This document shows, piece after piece, positions 39,025-46,926 of a DNA stretch of 64,000 bases (within the stretch, counting starts at the first letter, position 1; each line of letters starts with the position of its first letter). The notes beneath the pieces are model-generated. The model was not told the origin of the DNA. It saw only the letters and a list, made by a program, of their open reading frames with translations, and did not search any database. Origin of the DNA: Mycobacterium sp. ACS4331 (lineage in GTDB: Bacteria > Actinomycetota > Actinomycetes > Mycobacteriales > Mycobacteriaceae); the NCBI RefSeq assembly GCF_001667265.1, contig NZ_LZHW01000039.1, positions 1 through 64,000 of the forward strand, written 5' to 3'. A program made the position numbers and the translations under genes.

Positions 39025-39228
39025 TCAGACAGCGGTGTTCAGCGCGCGATTGATCAGGTTGGTCAGGGCACCGACGATCGAGTCCCCCGTCACGACGCTG
39101 TAGAGGATCGCCCCGAACGCCGCGGCCGCGATCGTCCCGATGGCGTACTCCACCGTGGACATGCCGCTCTCGTCGACGGCCAGCAACACCAACCTGCCCT
39201 TGAGCACCCGTAATCTGTTCTCGTTCAC
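39025..39228 (-). CDS. Flp-like pilin (DUF4244)
   Basis: The 67-residue precursor has a short charged leader (MNENRLRVLKGRLVLLAVDESG), a conserved GMSTVEYAIGTIAAAAFGAILYSVVTG helix with the pilin Glu at +5, and a C-terminal tail NLINRALNTAV. Cleavage is expected after DESG. Type IVb Flp pilins are similar in layout, and the gene lies among TadA, TadB and TadC genes. It corresponds to Rv3656c of M. tuberculosis. Confidence 0.85.
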   Translation of the reverse strand: MNENRLRVLKGRLVLLAVDESGMSTVEYAIGTIAAAAFGAILYSVVTGDSIVGALTNLINRALNTAV

Positions 39229-39252
39229 TGCTTTTCCCCTCTCCTTGAACTG

Positions 39253-39816
39253 TCACATCAACCCTGAACCCAGGACGTCTCCGGCCAGACCGGCCACCAC
39301 CGGCACGATCCCCAGGCATACGAATGCGGGCAGGAAGCACAGGCCCAACGGACCTGCGATCACCACCGAGGCGCGTTGCGCGGCGGCCTCGGCGCGATGC
39401 CCCGTCTCCTGCCGGGACTGCTCGGCGAGTTCTGCCACGCCGGCCGCAAGCGCACCACCCGACGAGGAGGACCGCCGCGCCAACCGCAACAGTGCCGTCG
39501 ACGACTCGTCGAGCGATTCGCCCGGCCGAGGCGCCCACGCGGTCGCGGGATCCGCGCCGACGGCAAGCAGATCCGCGGCGCGCCGCAACAGGCCGGCCAG
39601 GGCGGGTGGTGCGGACGGTGCCGTCGCTCGCGCCGCAGCGGCGACGGCAAGGCCGGAGGTGAGGCAGACCGCGAACACGTCCAGGCTCGCGGCGACGGCC
39701 AACGGATCCTCGGCCCGCCGGACGACCCGACCGGATTGTCGCTGCACCTTCGGGATCCGGGCGTCCCGACCACTCAGAATCAGCGCGACCGCCAAGGCCA
39801 GCGCGGCGATGATCAC
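39253..39816 (-). CDS. tadC: TadC-like inner-membrane platform protein
   Basis: A 187-residue protein from GTG at 39816, which overlaps the tadB stop (GTGA). It has VIIAALALAVALILSG at the N-terminus, a cytoplasmic section VFAVCLTSGLAVAAAARATA and RSSSSGGALAAGVAELAEQSRQETGHRAEAAAQRASVVIAGPLGLCFLPAFVCLGIVPVVAG, which matches the T2SS-F fold of TadC. It is shorter than proteobacterial TadC, as is usual in mycobacteria. Corresponds to Rv3657c. Confidence 0.85.
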   Translation of the reverse strand: MIIAALALAVALILSGRDARIPKVQRQSGRVVRRAEDPLAVAASLDVFAVCLTSGLAVAAAARATAPSAPPALAGLLRRAADLLAVGADPATAWAPRPGESLDESSTALLRLARRSSSSGGALAAGVAELAEQSRQETGHRAEAAAQRASVVIAGPLGLCFLPAFVCLGIVPVVAGLAGDVLGSGLM

Positions 39817-40598
39817 GCCGAACCCGTGATGTGATCCGCCCAGACCAGTCCGCAGCACACCAAGGCCACCCCGACCAGCAGGAACCATCCCCCGGCGCCG
39901 CGATTCAGCAGAAATGCCACCGGGTGCGCACCCATGAGTTGACCGAGCACCAGACCGAGGACGGGGAGTCCGGCCAGAATGGCGGCGGTCGCGCGGGCGC
40001 CGGCCATGCCGGCTTCGACACGGGCAACGAATCGCTGCCGTTCGACGATGTCGCGCTGCGCCGCGCGCATCAGTGTCGCGATCGCCAGCCCGTGATCGAC
40101 CGCGAGCCGCCAGAACACCGCCATCCGCTCCCAGTCGGCCGCACGCGCGGACGTGGCTGCGGCGCAACGCAGTCCGGCAGGCACATCCGCGCCGAGCAGG
40201 GCCCTGGCCGCGACTCCTCGAAACGCCGCGGCCACCACGCCGTGGGACTCCCGAGCCGCGACGACGAACGCCTGCACAGGGTGGGCGCCGACCCGCAGTT
40301 CGGACACCAGCACGTCCAACGCGGCCTCCATGCTGTGCGCATCCCGCGCGGCACGACGGCCGGCGGCGCGGCGCCGGATCCGCGTCGAGACCGTCAAGGC
40401 CAGCAGGGCGCACGCAACCCCGGCGAGGACTCCGCCCGTCGCGGTCCCCGCGGCGATGAGGGCCCCCCATCCCACGATCTGCGCTCCCCGCGTCGACCGG
40501 ACGCGCCGTGTGACCGGCACCAACCGGCGTCCCGGCCGTGCGGGTACGGCGACCATGACGGCGGCGAGTGTCAGCGCCGCGGTGGCCGCGCCGATCAC
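39813..40598 (-). CDS. tadB: TadB-like inner-membrane platform protein
   Basis: A 261-residue protein from GTG at 40598, with the start overlapping the tadA stop. Two N-terminal membrane segments are followed by a cytoplasmic T2SS-F domain (ALDVLVSELRVGAHPVQAFVVAARESHGVVAAAFRGVAARALLGADVPAGL). The C-terminal part has two more membrane helices (ILAGLPVLGLVLGQLMGAHPVAFLL and GWFLLVGVALVCCGLVWADH). With TadC it forms the platform on which TadA acts. Corresponds to Rv3658c. Confidence 0.88.
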   Translation of the reverse strand: MIGAATAALTLAAVMVAVPARPGRRLVPVTRRVRSTRGAQIVGWGALIAAGTATGGVLAGVACALLALTVSTRIRRRAAGRRAARDAHSMEAALDVLVSELRVGAHPVQAFVVAARESHGVVAAAFRGVAARALLGADVPAGLRCAAATSARAADWERMAVFWRLAVDHGLAIATLMRAAQRDIVERQRFVARVEAGMAGARATAAILAGLPVLGLVLGQLMGAHPVAFLLNRGAGGWFLLVGVALVCCGLVWADHITGSA

Positions 40599-41764
40599 GA
40601 GCCCATCCTCGCGGCCACAACCGCCTCGTAGTCCTCTGCGGCAGAGGTGAATCCGCGGTCGGCATGCCACGCGGTGACGACCTCGCTGTGGTCCGTGCCA
40701 GCGCTGCGGCGCAGCAGCGCGACCTCGGCCAGGCGGCGACGCCCGTCCCGCTGGCGGTCGACGTGAAGCACCACCTGGACCGCGGCGCTCAGCTGGCTGT
40801 GCAGGGCGGCACGTTCGAGGCCGCCCGTCGCGGCCAACGCCTCGAGCCGTGCCGGGACCTCGGCGGCGCTGTTGGCGTGCACGGTTCCCGCGCCGCCGTC
40901 GTGTCCGGTGTTCAGCGCCGCCAGCAGGTCGACGACTTCGGCACCACGCACCTCCCCGACGACGATGCGATCCGGGCGCATTCGCAGCGCCTGCCGGACA
41001 AGCTGGCGCAGGGTGATCTCACCGGCCCCTTCGATGTTGGGGCCGCGCGACACCAACCGGACGACATGCGGGTGGGCGGGAGCCAGTTCGGAGGCGTCCT
41101 CGACGCATACGATCCGTTCGGCCGGGTCGACCGCCCCGAGCATCGCGGACAGCATCGTCGTCTTGCCCGCGCCGGTGCCGCCGGAGATCAGGTACGCCAG
41201 GCGCGCGGCGACGGTCTGGCGCAGCAGGCGCAGCGCCTCGGGCCTGATGGCGCCCGAGGCCGCCAGTCCGTCGAGTGTCTCGGTGGCCGGGCGCAGCACC
41301 CGCAGTGAGATGCAGGTCCCCTCCACAGCGATCGGTGGCAGCACGGCATGCAGCCGCACCGCGGCGCCACCGGCGGCCAGTCCGGTAAGCACGCCGTCGA
41401 CCCAGGGTTGGGCATCGTCGAGCCGACGGCCCGCGGCCAGCGCCAGACGCTGCGCGAGGCTGCGCACCGCAGCGTCGTCGGCGAACCGGATTGCGCTGCG
41501 GCGAAGCCGGATTCCGTCGTCGTACCACACCGAGTCCGGGCCGCTGACCAGTACGTCGGTGGTGCCCGCCGCGCTGAGCAGCGGCTCGAGCGCACCCGCA
41601 CCCGTCAACTCGGTCTGCAGCACCCGCATGGTGGCCAGCACCTCGGTGTCACCGACGACGCCGCCCGTCTCGGCGCGGATGGCCGCGGCCACCTGCGTGG
41701 GACGCAGCGGTGTGGACTCGGCCGCCAGCCGCTCGCGCACCCGGTCGATCAGTGACGCGGTCAT
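40595..41764 (-). CDS. tadA: TadA secretion ATPase
   Basis: The motor for pilus assembly or secretion. The 389-residue protein starts MTASLIDRVRERLAAESTPLRPTQVAAAIRAETGG with a 4-bp overlap with the ssd gene. The ATPase core has ISGGTGAGKTTMLSAMLG (Lys201), the Asp box RIVCVEDASELAPAHPHVV, the Walker B-like LRMRPDRIVVGEVRGAEVVDLLAALNTGHDGGAGTVHANSA, and ALERAALHSQLSAAVQVVLHV. It is typical of the CpaF/TadA subfamily. Corresponds to Rv3659c. Confidence 0.93.
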   Translation of the reverse strand: MTASLIDRVRERLAAESTPLRPTQVAAAIRAETGGVVGDTEVLATMRVLQTELTGAGALEPLLSAAGTTDVLVSGPDSVWYDDGIRLRRSAIRFADDAAVRSLAQRLALAAGRRLDDAQPWVDGVLTGLAAGGAAVRLHAVLPPIAVEGTCISLRVLRPATETLDGLAASGAIRPEALRLLRQTVAARLAYLISGGTGAGKTTMLSAMLGAVDPAERIVCVEDASELAPAHPHVVRLVSRGPNIEGAGEITLRQLVRQALRMRPDRIVVGEVRGAEVVDLLAALNTGHDGGAGTVHANSAAEVPARLEALAATGGLERAALHSQLSAAVQVVLHVDRQRDGRRRLAEVALLRRSAGTDHSEVVTAWHADRGFTSAAEDYEAVVAARMGS

Positions 41765-42834
41765 GCGGCCACCGCGGCCCGGCGGCGCCCGGGCAGCACA
41801 TCCCAGACCCGGTTCGCCGCCGACGCCAGGGGTGAGCGCGGTTTCAGCGTCAGGCCGCCGCGTTCGAGCCGCTCGGCCAGCAGAGGCTCGGGCCGCATCG
41901 ATGCCAGCAGCGGAAGCTCCGCGATTGCGGCGACGTCGGTCGCGCGCAGCCCGCCCGGCGCCGGTCCGCGCACCACCAACCCGACATTGGGGTTGATCGC
42001 CGCGACAGCCGGGGCCAGGGCGGCGGTGGCGGCGCACGATCGGATGTCGGCGGGGCAGACGACGACCACAAGGTCGGCGGACCCCAGAGCGACGACGGCG
42101 GCATCGGACAGGTGCCGCGGGAGGTCACAGACCACCGCGGCCCCGCCGCGCCGGCCCGCGTCGATGACCGCCTCGGCGGCACCAGGGTCGGGGTCGCCGC
42201 CGCGACGAGCCCCGGACAACACGGCGACGGCACCGGCCGAGGGCAGCGCCTGCCGGAGCGCATCCCAGCTGACCCGGCCGGACTTGACCGCGAGGTCAGG
42301 CCAGCGCAGACCGGTGGCGGCCTCGGTGCCCAGCAGCAGGTCCAGACCACCACCGCACGGATCCAGGTCGACCAGCAGGGCCGGCGCGCGAAGCGCCAGG
42401 GCCGCCGCGAACACCGACGCCCCCGCACCGCCGCGGCCGCCGACGACCGCGACCACCTCACCGCTGGCCGCATCGGCACGCACGGCCGCATGCGCACCCG
42501 ACGACAGCGCCGCGACCAGTTCTCCCGCCGCCCCGGGGAGCTGCAGGACCGCCTGGGCGCCGATCGCCATGGCGGCCCGGAAATCCTCATCGCCGGGTTC
42601 GGTCCCGGTCACGACGTAGACATCCGATCGTCGTGGAAGCGGGTCGCGGAACCGGCGTGCCGTCTCGGTGTCGAGCACGACGGCCAGTGCCGCCGACCAT
42701 CCCGCACGGGTCAGCGCGGCGGGCCCGGACACCCTCACGGTGCGCAGGCCCACAGCGGCTGCGACCGCGTCGACCTCGTCACTCAGCGAAGAATCGTCCA
42801 GCAGAACTGCTATCGAACCCGTGTCGGCACTCAC
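41761..42834 (-). CDS. ssd: Septum-site determining protein-like, TadZ/CpaE family
   Basis: This 357-residue protein is the first gene of the tad cluster. A response-regulator-like N-terminal part (VLLDDSSLSDEVDAVAAAVGLRTVRV) precedes a MinD/CpaE-type ATPase domain, with the deviant Walker motif GGRGGAGASVFAAALALRAPALLVDLDPCGGGLDLLLG in which the usual Lys is replaced, and CDLPRHLSDAAVVALGSADLVVVVCPADI. In M. tuberculosis Rv3660c acts as an Ssd protein whose overexpression blocks septum formation. Two DnaA-box-like sequences and the 6C RNA lie upstream. Confidence 0.88.
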   Translation of the reverse strand: MSADTGSIAVLLDDSSLSDEVDAVAAAVGLRTVRVSGPAALTRAGWSAALAVVLDTETARRFRDPLPRRSDVYVVTGTEPGDEDFRAAMAIGAQAVLQLPGAAGELVAALSSGAHAAVRADAASGEVVAVVGGRGGAGASVFAAALALRAPALLVDLDPCGGGLDLLLGTEAATGLRWPDLAVKSGRVSWDALRQALPSAGAVAVLSGARRGGDPDPGAAEAVIDAGRRGGAAVVCDLPRHLSDAAVVALGSADLVVVVCPADIRSCAATAALAPAVAAINPNVGLVVRGPAPGGLRATDVAAIAELPLLASMRPEPLLAERLERGGLTLKPRSPLASAANRVWDVLPGRRRAAVAA

Positions 42835-42886
42835 TCAGTCACAGTGCGACCCGCGTGATCCGCGACGCCACTGCGGCACACCGAAT

Positions 42887-42913
42887 TGTGGATTGGCACC
42901 AGATTGTGGACAA
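42887..42913 (-). promoter_or_regulatory. Two DnaA-box-like sequences upstream of ssd
   Basis: TGTGGACAA at 42905-42913 is the exact complement of the mycobacterial DnaA box TTGTCCACA. TGTGGATTG at 42887-42895 is a second imperfect copy 18 bp away in the same orientation. They lie 53 bp upstream of the ssd start. The binding role is inferred. Confidence 0.4.
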
Positions 42914-42988
42914 CGCTTTGCGCGTTAGTCGAAAACAGGATTCCGCAACTCTCGAATGCGTTAGCGGAGCAGTTCAGGAAACACCTGT

Positions 42989-43087
42989 AGATAAGGGACG
43001 ACCCCCGCCAGGGGGGGAGGAGGCGAGGGTCGTCGTGTATCAGCCCCGGGGGGTCGGGCTGATACACACCCGGCCATAAGCCGAGTA
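42989..43087 (-). ncRNA. 6C small RNA (B11 / ncRv13660c-like)
   Basis: The minus strand between ssd and the HAD gene has two consecutive hairpins, each with a cytosine-rich loop. The first has a 12-bp perfect stem GTGTATCAGCCC/GGGCTGATACAC with loop GACCCCCCG (six Cs). The second has stem GACGACCC/GGGTCGTC, extended by CGCC/GGCG, around loop TCCTCCCCCCCT. Two C-rich loops are the definition of the actinobacterial 6C RNA, and the M. tuberculosis B11 sRNA occupies this intergenic position. The 5' end is inferred from the -10 box at 43094-43099, and the 3' end from the short T-rich tail after the second hairpin. The RNA has been linked to growth and secretion in other mycobacteria. Confidence 0.85.
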
Positions 43088-43093
43088 ATACTC

Positions 43094-43099
43094 ACTATA
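43094..43099 (-). promoter_or_regulatory. -10 box of the 6C RNA promoter
   Basis: TATAGT on the minus strand, a near-consensus -10, lies about 7 nt before the predicted 6C RNA start and 27 nt upstream of its first stem. A -35 is not clear; TTGCGC lies 19 nt upstream. Confidence 0.55.
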
Positions 43100-43232
43100 C
43101 ACATGTAACCGCGCACTAGCGCAAGTCCCGACACGAGATGGGTCAGCTGACCAACACTGAAGAATTGCAGCGTACGACAGGTGGCTTGATCTGCCATTTT
43201 GAGCATCGCCACAGAAAATGTCAGAGCCGCCC

Positions 43233-43238
43233 TATCCT
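43233..43238 (+). promoter_or_regulatory. -10 box of leaderless HAD gene promoter
   Basis: TATCCT lies 7 nt before the GTG at 43246, which has no ribosome-binding site. This sets the start of the HAD gene. Confidence 0.55.
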
Positions 43239-43245
43239 GGCCTAC

Positions 43246-44109
43246 GTGACCGCCCCCGTTCCGGACCACACGGCCGTCAATTTCGCGCACTCCGGACCCC
43301 CGAATGACTCCCCGCAACGCACTGCCGCGTTCTTCGATCTGGACAAAACCGTCATCGCAAAGTCCAGTACGCTTGCGTTCAGCAAACCCTTCTTCGCCCA
43401 GGGTCTGCTCAATCGACGGAGTGTGCTGAAGTCGAGTTACGCCCAGTTCATGTTCCTGATGTCGGGCGCCGACCACGATCAGATGGACCGCATGCGGTCC
43501 TACGTGACGAGTATGTGCGCAGGCTGGGACGTCGAGCAGGTCAAGGCCGTCGTCGCCGAGACGCTGGACGAGATCATGACACCGCTGGTGTTCGCGGAGG
43601 CGGCCAACCTGATCGCCGACCACAAGCTGTGCGGCCGCGACGTGGTGATCGTGTCGGCGTCGGGCGAGGAGGTGGTCGCGCCGATCGCGCGCGCACTCGG
43701 CGCCACCCACGCGATGGCCACGCGCATGGTCGTGGAGGACGGCAAGTACACCGGCGACATCGCCTTCTACTGCTTCGGCGAGAACAAGGCCCAGGCGGTT
43801 CGCGAACTCGCGGCGCGCGAGGGCTACCCCCTCGAGCACTGCTACGCCTACTCGGACTCGATCACCGACATCCCGATGCTCGAGTTGGTCGGGCACCCCG
43901 CCGTGGTCAATCCCGACCGCACCCTGCGCAAGGAGGCCGCGGGCCGGGACTGGCCCGTGCTCACGTTCTCCAACCCCGTGTCGCTGCGGGATCGCCTGCC
44001 GGCGCCCTCGGGAGCGGCCGTGGCCACGACCGCCGCGGTGGGGGTCAGCGCACTCGCCGCGGGTGCGCTGACGTATTCGCTGCTGCGCCGGTTCGCATTC
44101 CGCGACTGA
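43246..44109 (+). CDS. HAD-superfamily phosphatase, SerB-like (Rv3661-like)
   Basis: This 287-residue protein matches M. tuberculosis Rv3661 in length. It has HAD motif I FFDLDKTVIAKSS (nucleophile Asp31, acid Asp33), motif II in VVIVSASGEEVVAPIARALG, and motif IV YAYSDSITDIPMLELVGHPAVVNPD. A helical cap lies between motifs I and II. The C-terminus has one hydrophobic segment (AVATTAAVGVSALAAGALTYSLLRRF) that may anchor it to the membrane. Substrate unknown; it is not the pathway SerB2. It sits between the 6C and Ms1 RNA genes. Confidence 0.9.
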   Translation: MTAPVPDHTAVNFAHSGPPNDSPQRTAAFFDLDKTVIAKSSTLAFSKPFFAQGLLNRRSVLKSSYAQFMFLMSGADHDQMDRMRSYVTSMCAGWDVEQVKAVVAETLDEIMTPLVFAEAANLIADHKLCGRDVVIVSASGEEVVAPIARALGATHAMATRMVVEDGKYTGDIAFYCFGENKAQAVRELAAREGYPLEHCYAYSDSITDIPMLELVGHPAVVNPDRTLRKEAAGRDWPVLTFSNPVSLRDRLPAPSGAAVATTAAVGVSALAAGALTYSLLRRFAFRD

Positions 44110-44183
44110 CGTCGGCGAGGCGCCCGAACCCCCGATCAGGTAACGATCCGAAATCGGCTTTCCAACACGACCGGATTTTGTAC

Positions 44184-44212
44184 TTGATGTGACCGGGGTC
44201 ACGGAGTACAAA
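44184..44212 (+). promoter_or_regulatory. Ms1 RNA promoter
   Basis: TTGATG (44184-44189) and TACAAA (44207-44212) are separated by the ideal 17 bp, resembling a SigA promoter. Transcription would begin near 44219. Confidence 0.6.
44188..44203 (+). promoter_or_regulatory. CRP-like palindrome within the Ms1 promoter
   Basis: TGTGACCGGGGTCACG contains a perfect GTGACC/GGTCAC palindrome and matches TGTGA-N6-TCACA at all but the last base, overlapping the -35 end and the spacer. The spacing fits a site where bound CRP would block RNA polymerase. Confidence 0.5.
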
Positions 44213-44218
44213 GGAAGC

Positions 44219-44518
44219 ACGGAAGCCCGACGAGGCCAAGATCGACCCGGAAGAGAAGGACCGATCTCCCGAAGGCGGGCGACCCAGCACGGTACCGGGC
44301 ACCCACGCGGAGCCGAAGCCGCGATAGAGGCAGAAGTGTTGCGGGCCTGCGTAATTGGCGAAAAGCGAGCGGAGATGTCAACCCTTTGGGTGGGGTGACA
44401 TCCGAAGCGCATCCCAAACACGCCGAGGCCAACCCACGCAGCCCAACGTCGCACGCTTGGTAACCGGCTACCGTGCTAGCGGGCGGCGATCCGAGTCATT
44501 CGGGGCGCCGCCCGCTTC
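44219..44518 (+). ncRNA. Ms1 / MTS2823 small RNA (RNA polymerase core-binding)
   Basis: A gap of over 400 bp follows the HAD gene. This is the exact position of MTS2823 in M. tuberculosis, homologous to M. smegmatis Ms1, an abundant RNA of about 300 nt that binds core RNA polymerase in stationary phase. From the promoter to the terminator the predicted length is about 300 nt. Internal hairpins such as GATGTCA/TGACATC around an ACCCTTTGGGTGGGG loop are visible. No ORF with codon bias is present. Ends are inferred from the promoter and the terminator, not measured. Confidence 0.85.
44479..44517 (+). terminator. Intrinsic terminator of Ms1
   Basis: GCGGGCGGCG pairs perfectly with CGCCGCCCGC, with an inner CCGA/TCGG helix and a GTCAT loop, followed by TT. 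It lies just before the stop of the minus-strand gene and may serve both strands. Confidence 0.75.
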
Positions 44519-44524
44519 GCATGT

Positions 44525-45301
44525 TCAGGGCTTCTCCTCGGCGCTCTCCGACTTGCCCGCCTGGTCCTTGGAGTCCGCGATCGACAGCGCCTCGCGGGCG
44601 CCGGCCTGCATTGCTCGACAGCTCAGCAGCAGCCACTCGGTCAGACCCTTCTCGGTTCCCGACGCGAATCCTTCGGCGGCCTTTCGATAGTCGGCGGCAC
44701 GGCGCATCCAATGCACCTCCGGCACGCCGAGGCCGTGCGGGTCGAGCCCCGTCGCGATCGTCACCAGCCGAGCCACCGCGCGGGCCACCACGCCGTCGGC
44801 GCTTCCGAATGGGGACAGCGCCAGCAGCTCGCCGTGCGCCACCGCCGCCAGCACGGGCGCCGGGACCGCACTGCCTCCGGTGACCAGTCGGGACATCAGG
44901 TCGAGGCGCGCCGAGATCTCCGGGGAGACGCGAGGCCGACCCAACTGCTCGTCATCGACGAGATCGGCGGCGGCCAGCGAGTGCAGTTTGGCCAGCGCCT
45001 GCAGCGGGGCCCTCCGCCAGACGCCGACCAGCGTTCCGCTGCCGCCCTCGAGCGCCTGCGCCACCCGCAGCGCACCGGCGAACACCGGATCGCTGGCACT
45101 GTCCTCGTCGAGTTGGAGCGCACCGCCGTCGAGCACCGACGACGCGCGCGCCGCCCGGAGTGAGGCCTCGGCGGCGGTCACGGGCCATCCGCGCAGGTTG
45201 GCGCGGTGTCGGTGGGCGCGGCCCAGCGCTTCGCGGGTCTGCTCGGCGGCCTCGGCGACACCGGGGAGCGCCAGCAGCGGGGCGAGCGGATCAGCGGTCA
45301 C
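44525..45301 (-). CDS. Fic-domain-like protein with degenerate active site (Rv3662c-like)
   Basis: The 258-residue protein begins MTADPLAPLLALPGVAEAAEQTREALGRAHRHR. Its middle has SSVLDG (Fic SSxIEG position), LAKLHSLAAADLVDDEQLGRPR, then ELLALSPFGSADGVVARAVARL, which lines up with the Fic motif HPFxxGNGRxxR. His has become Ser, and GNGR has become ADGVVAR. If it is a Fic-fold protein, it should not transfer AMP in the standard way. Automatic annotation calls such proteins oxidoreductases, which I do not support. It may be co-transcribed with dpp. Confidence 0.7.
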   Translation of the reverse strand: MTADPLAPLLALPGVAEAAEQTREALGRAHRHRANLRGWPVTAAEASLRAARASSVLDGGALQLDEDSASDPVFAGALRVAQALEGGSGTLVGVWRRAPLQALAKLHSLAAADLVDDEQLGRPRVSPEISARLDLMSRLVTGGSAVPAPVLAAVAHGELLALSPFGSADGVVARAVARLVTIATGLDPHGLGVPEVHWMRRAADYRKAAEGFASGTEKGLTEWLLLSCRAMQAGAREALSIADSKDQAGKSESAEEKP

Positions 45302-45312
45302 GGCGGCTCACG

Positions 45313-46926
45313 TTACAGCGCGCGGTCCGCGCCGGGAATCGCCTCCAGCAGTCGACGGGTGTACTCGTCGCGAGGAGCGGTGAACACGGCCTCGGTGGAC
45401 GCCGACTCCACGACGCGCCCCCCGGACATCACGATCACGGTGTCGGCCACCTGCCGCACCACCGCCAGGTCGTGGCTGATGAACAGGTACGTCAGGCCCA
45501 GTCGGCGCTGCAGATCGGCCATCAGGTCCAGAATCTGCGCCTGCACGATCACGTCGAGCGCCGAGACCGCCTCATCCCAGACCACGAGTTCCGGACGCAG
45601 CGCCAGCGCCCGCGCGATGGCCACCCGCTGCCGCTGGCCGCCCGACAGTTCGCGCGGTCGCCGATCCATGGTCGCGGCGGGCAGTGCGACCTCGTCGAGC
45701 AGTTCGGCGACGCGCTGCCGGCGCTGGCCGCGGTCGCCGACGCCGTGGATGCGCAGCGGTTCCTCGATCGCCTGCCGGACCGAGTGGCGGGGGTCGAGGC
45801 TGCGGTAGGGGTTCTGGAAGACAGGCTGCATACGCCGCCGCAGCGCCAGTTCGCCTGCGCGGTCGGTGGCCGCGACGTCCATGCCGTCGAACCTGACCCG
45901 CCCGGAGGTGGGTTTGAGCAGACCGAGCACCATGCGCGCCAGAGTGGTCTTGCCCGAACCGGATTCGCCGACGACGGCCAGGGTGGTGGCCTTGGGCAGC
46001 CGGAACGAGACCGAGTCCACCGCGACGTGCTCCTGGGGCCGGCGGAGCAGACCACCGCCGGTCCGGAAGACTTTGGTGACCTCGGTGGCGACCAGGAGAT
46101 CGTCGCCGGGTGGGTGCTCGACGACGTGCGGCGCCGCGGACCGTGCGGTGAGCGCGGGAGCCGAGGCCACCAGCCGCTTGGTGTAGTCCTCGCTGGGGTG
46201 ACGCAGGATCTGCTTCGCGACACCGGTTTCGACGGTGCGGCCGCGGTACATGACGACGACGCGGCTGGCCCGTTCGGCGGCCAGCGCCAGGTCGTGGGTG
46301 ATCAGCAGCACCGCGGTGCCCAGTTCGGCGGCCATCTGCTGCAGGTGGTCGAGCACCTGCCGCTGCACCGTCACATCCAGTGCCGATGTCGGTTCGTCGG
46401 CGATCAGCACGCGCGGTCGCCCCGCCAGGCCGATCGCGATCAGCGTCCGCTGACACATCCCGCCCGACAGCTGGTGGGGGTACCGGCGCGCCTGCACCGC
46501 GGGATCGGGCATGCCGACGTGGCCGAGCAGCTCGACCGCCCTGCGACCGGCCTCGCTGCGCTCGCCGATATTGTTGGCGCGCAACGCCTCACGGACTTGG
46601 AATCCGATCCGCCAGACGGGGTTGAGATTGGTCACCGGGTCCTGCGGCACATACCCGATGCCGGTCCCGCGGATGGCCCGCATGCGGAACTGGTCGGCGC
46701 CGGTGATGTCGGCGCCGGCGAATTCGATGCGGCCGCCGACGATCCGCCCGCCCGCGGGCAGCAGTCCCAGCACCGCGGCGGCCATGGTCGACTTGCCGGA
46801 CCCCGACTCCCCCACCACCGCGACGGTCTCCCCGGCATGGACGGTCAGGGTCGCAGCACTGACGGCGGGTTCGTCGGCGCCGAACCGCACCGCGAGATCG
46901 GTGATGCTCAACACGGGTTCTGTCAT
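45313..46926 (-). CDS. dppD: Dipeptide ABC transporter, fused double ATPase subunit
   Basis: A 537-residue fusion of two ABC ATPases, each complete. The first has GESGSGKSTMAAAVLGLL, QDPVTNLNPVWRIGFQ, LSGGMCQRTLIAIGLAGRP and VLIADEPTSALD; the second has GESGSGKTTLARMVLGLL, QNPYRSLDPRHSVRQ, LSGGQRQRVAIARALALRP and ELVVWDEAVSALD. The second Walker B (VVWDEA) is slightly altered but keeps the catalytic Glu. The start shares an ATGA overlap with dppC. It powers uptake through DppB/C. Corresponds to Rv3663c. Confidence 0.95.
   Translation of the reverse strand: MTEPVLSITDLAVRFGADEPAVSAATLTVHAGETVAVVGESGSGKSTMAAAVLGLLPAGGRIVGGRIEFAGADITGADQFRMRAIRGTGIGYVPQDPVTNLNPVWRIGFQVREALRANNIGERSEAGRRAVELLGHVGMPDPAVQARRYPHQLSGGMCQRTLIAIGLAGRPRVLIADEPTSALDVTVQRQVLDHLQQMAAELGTAVLLITHDLALAAERASRVVVMYRGRTVETGVAKQILRHPSEDYTKRLVASAPALTARSAAPHVVEHPPGDDLLVATEVTKVFRTGGGLLRRPQEHVAVDSVSFRLPKATTLAVVGESGSGKTTLARMVLGLLKPTSGRVRFDGMDVAATDRAGELALRRRMQPVFQNPYRSLDPRHSVRQAIEEPLRIHGVGDRGQRRQRVAELLDEVALPAATMDRRPRELSGGQRQRVAIARALALRPELVVWDEAVSALDVIVQAQILDLMADLQRRLGLTYLFISHDLAVVRQVADTVIVMSGGRVVESASTEAVFTAPRDEYTRRLLEAIPGADRAL

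Noticed and set aside
43086..43102. TAATACTCACTATAC resembling a T7 promoter
   Set aside because: It lacks the three bases GAC of the true T7 promoter and lies in the 6C RNA promoter region. Similarity is chance.
44189..44398. Small frame within Ms1
   Set aside because: It lies inside the RNA gene, and lacks a ribosome site and codon bias.
42961..44454. 497-codon minus-strand frame across the HAD gene and both RNA loci
   Set aside because: The plus-strand HAD gene has intact catalytic motifs, and this frame runs through the RNA genes with no recognizable domain.
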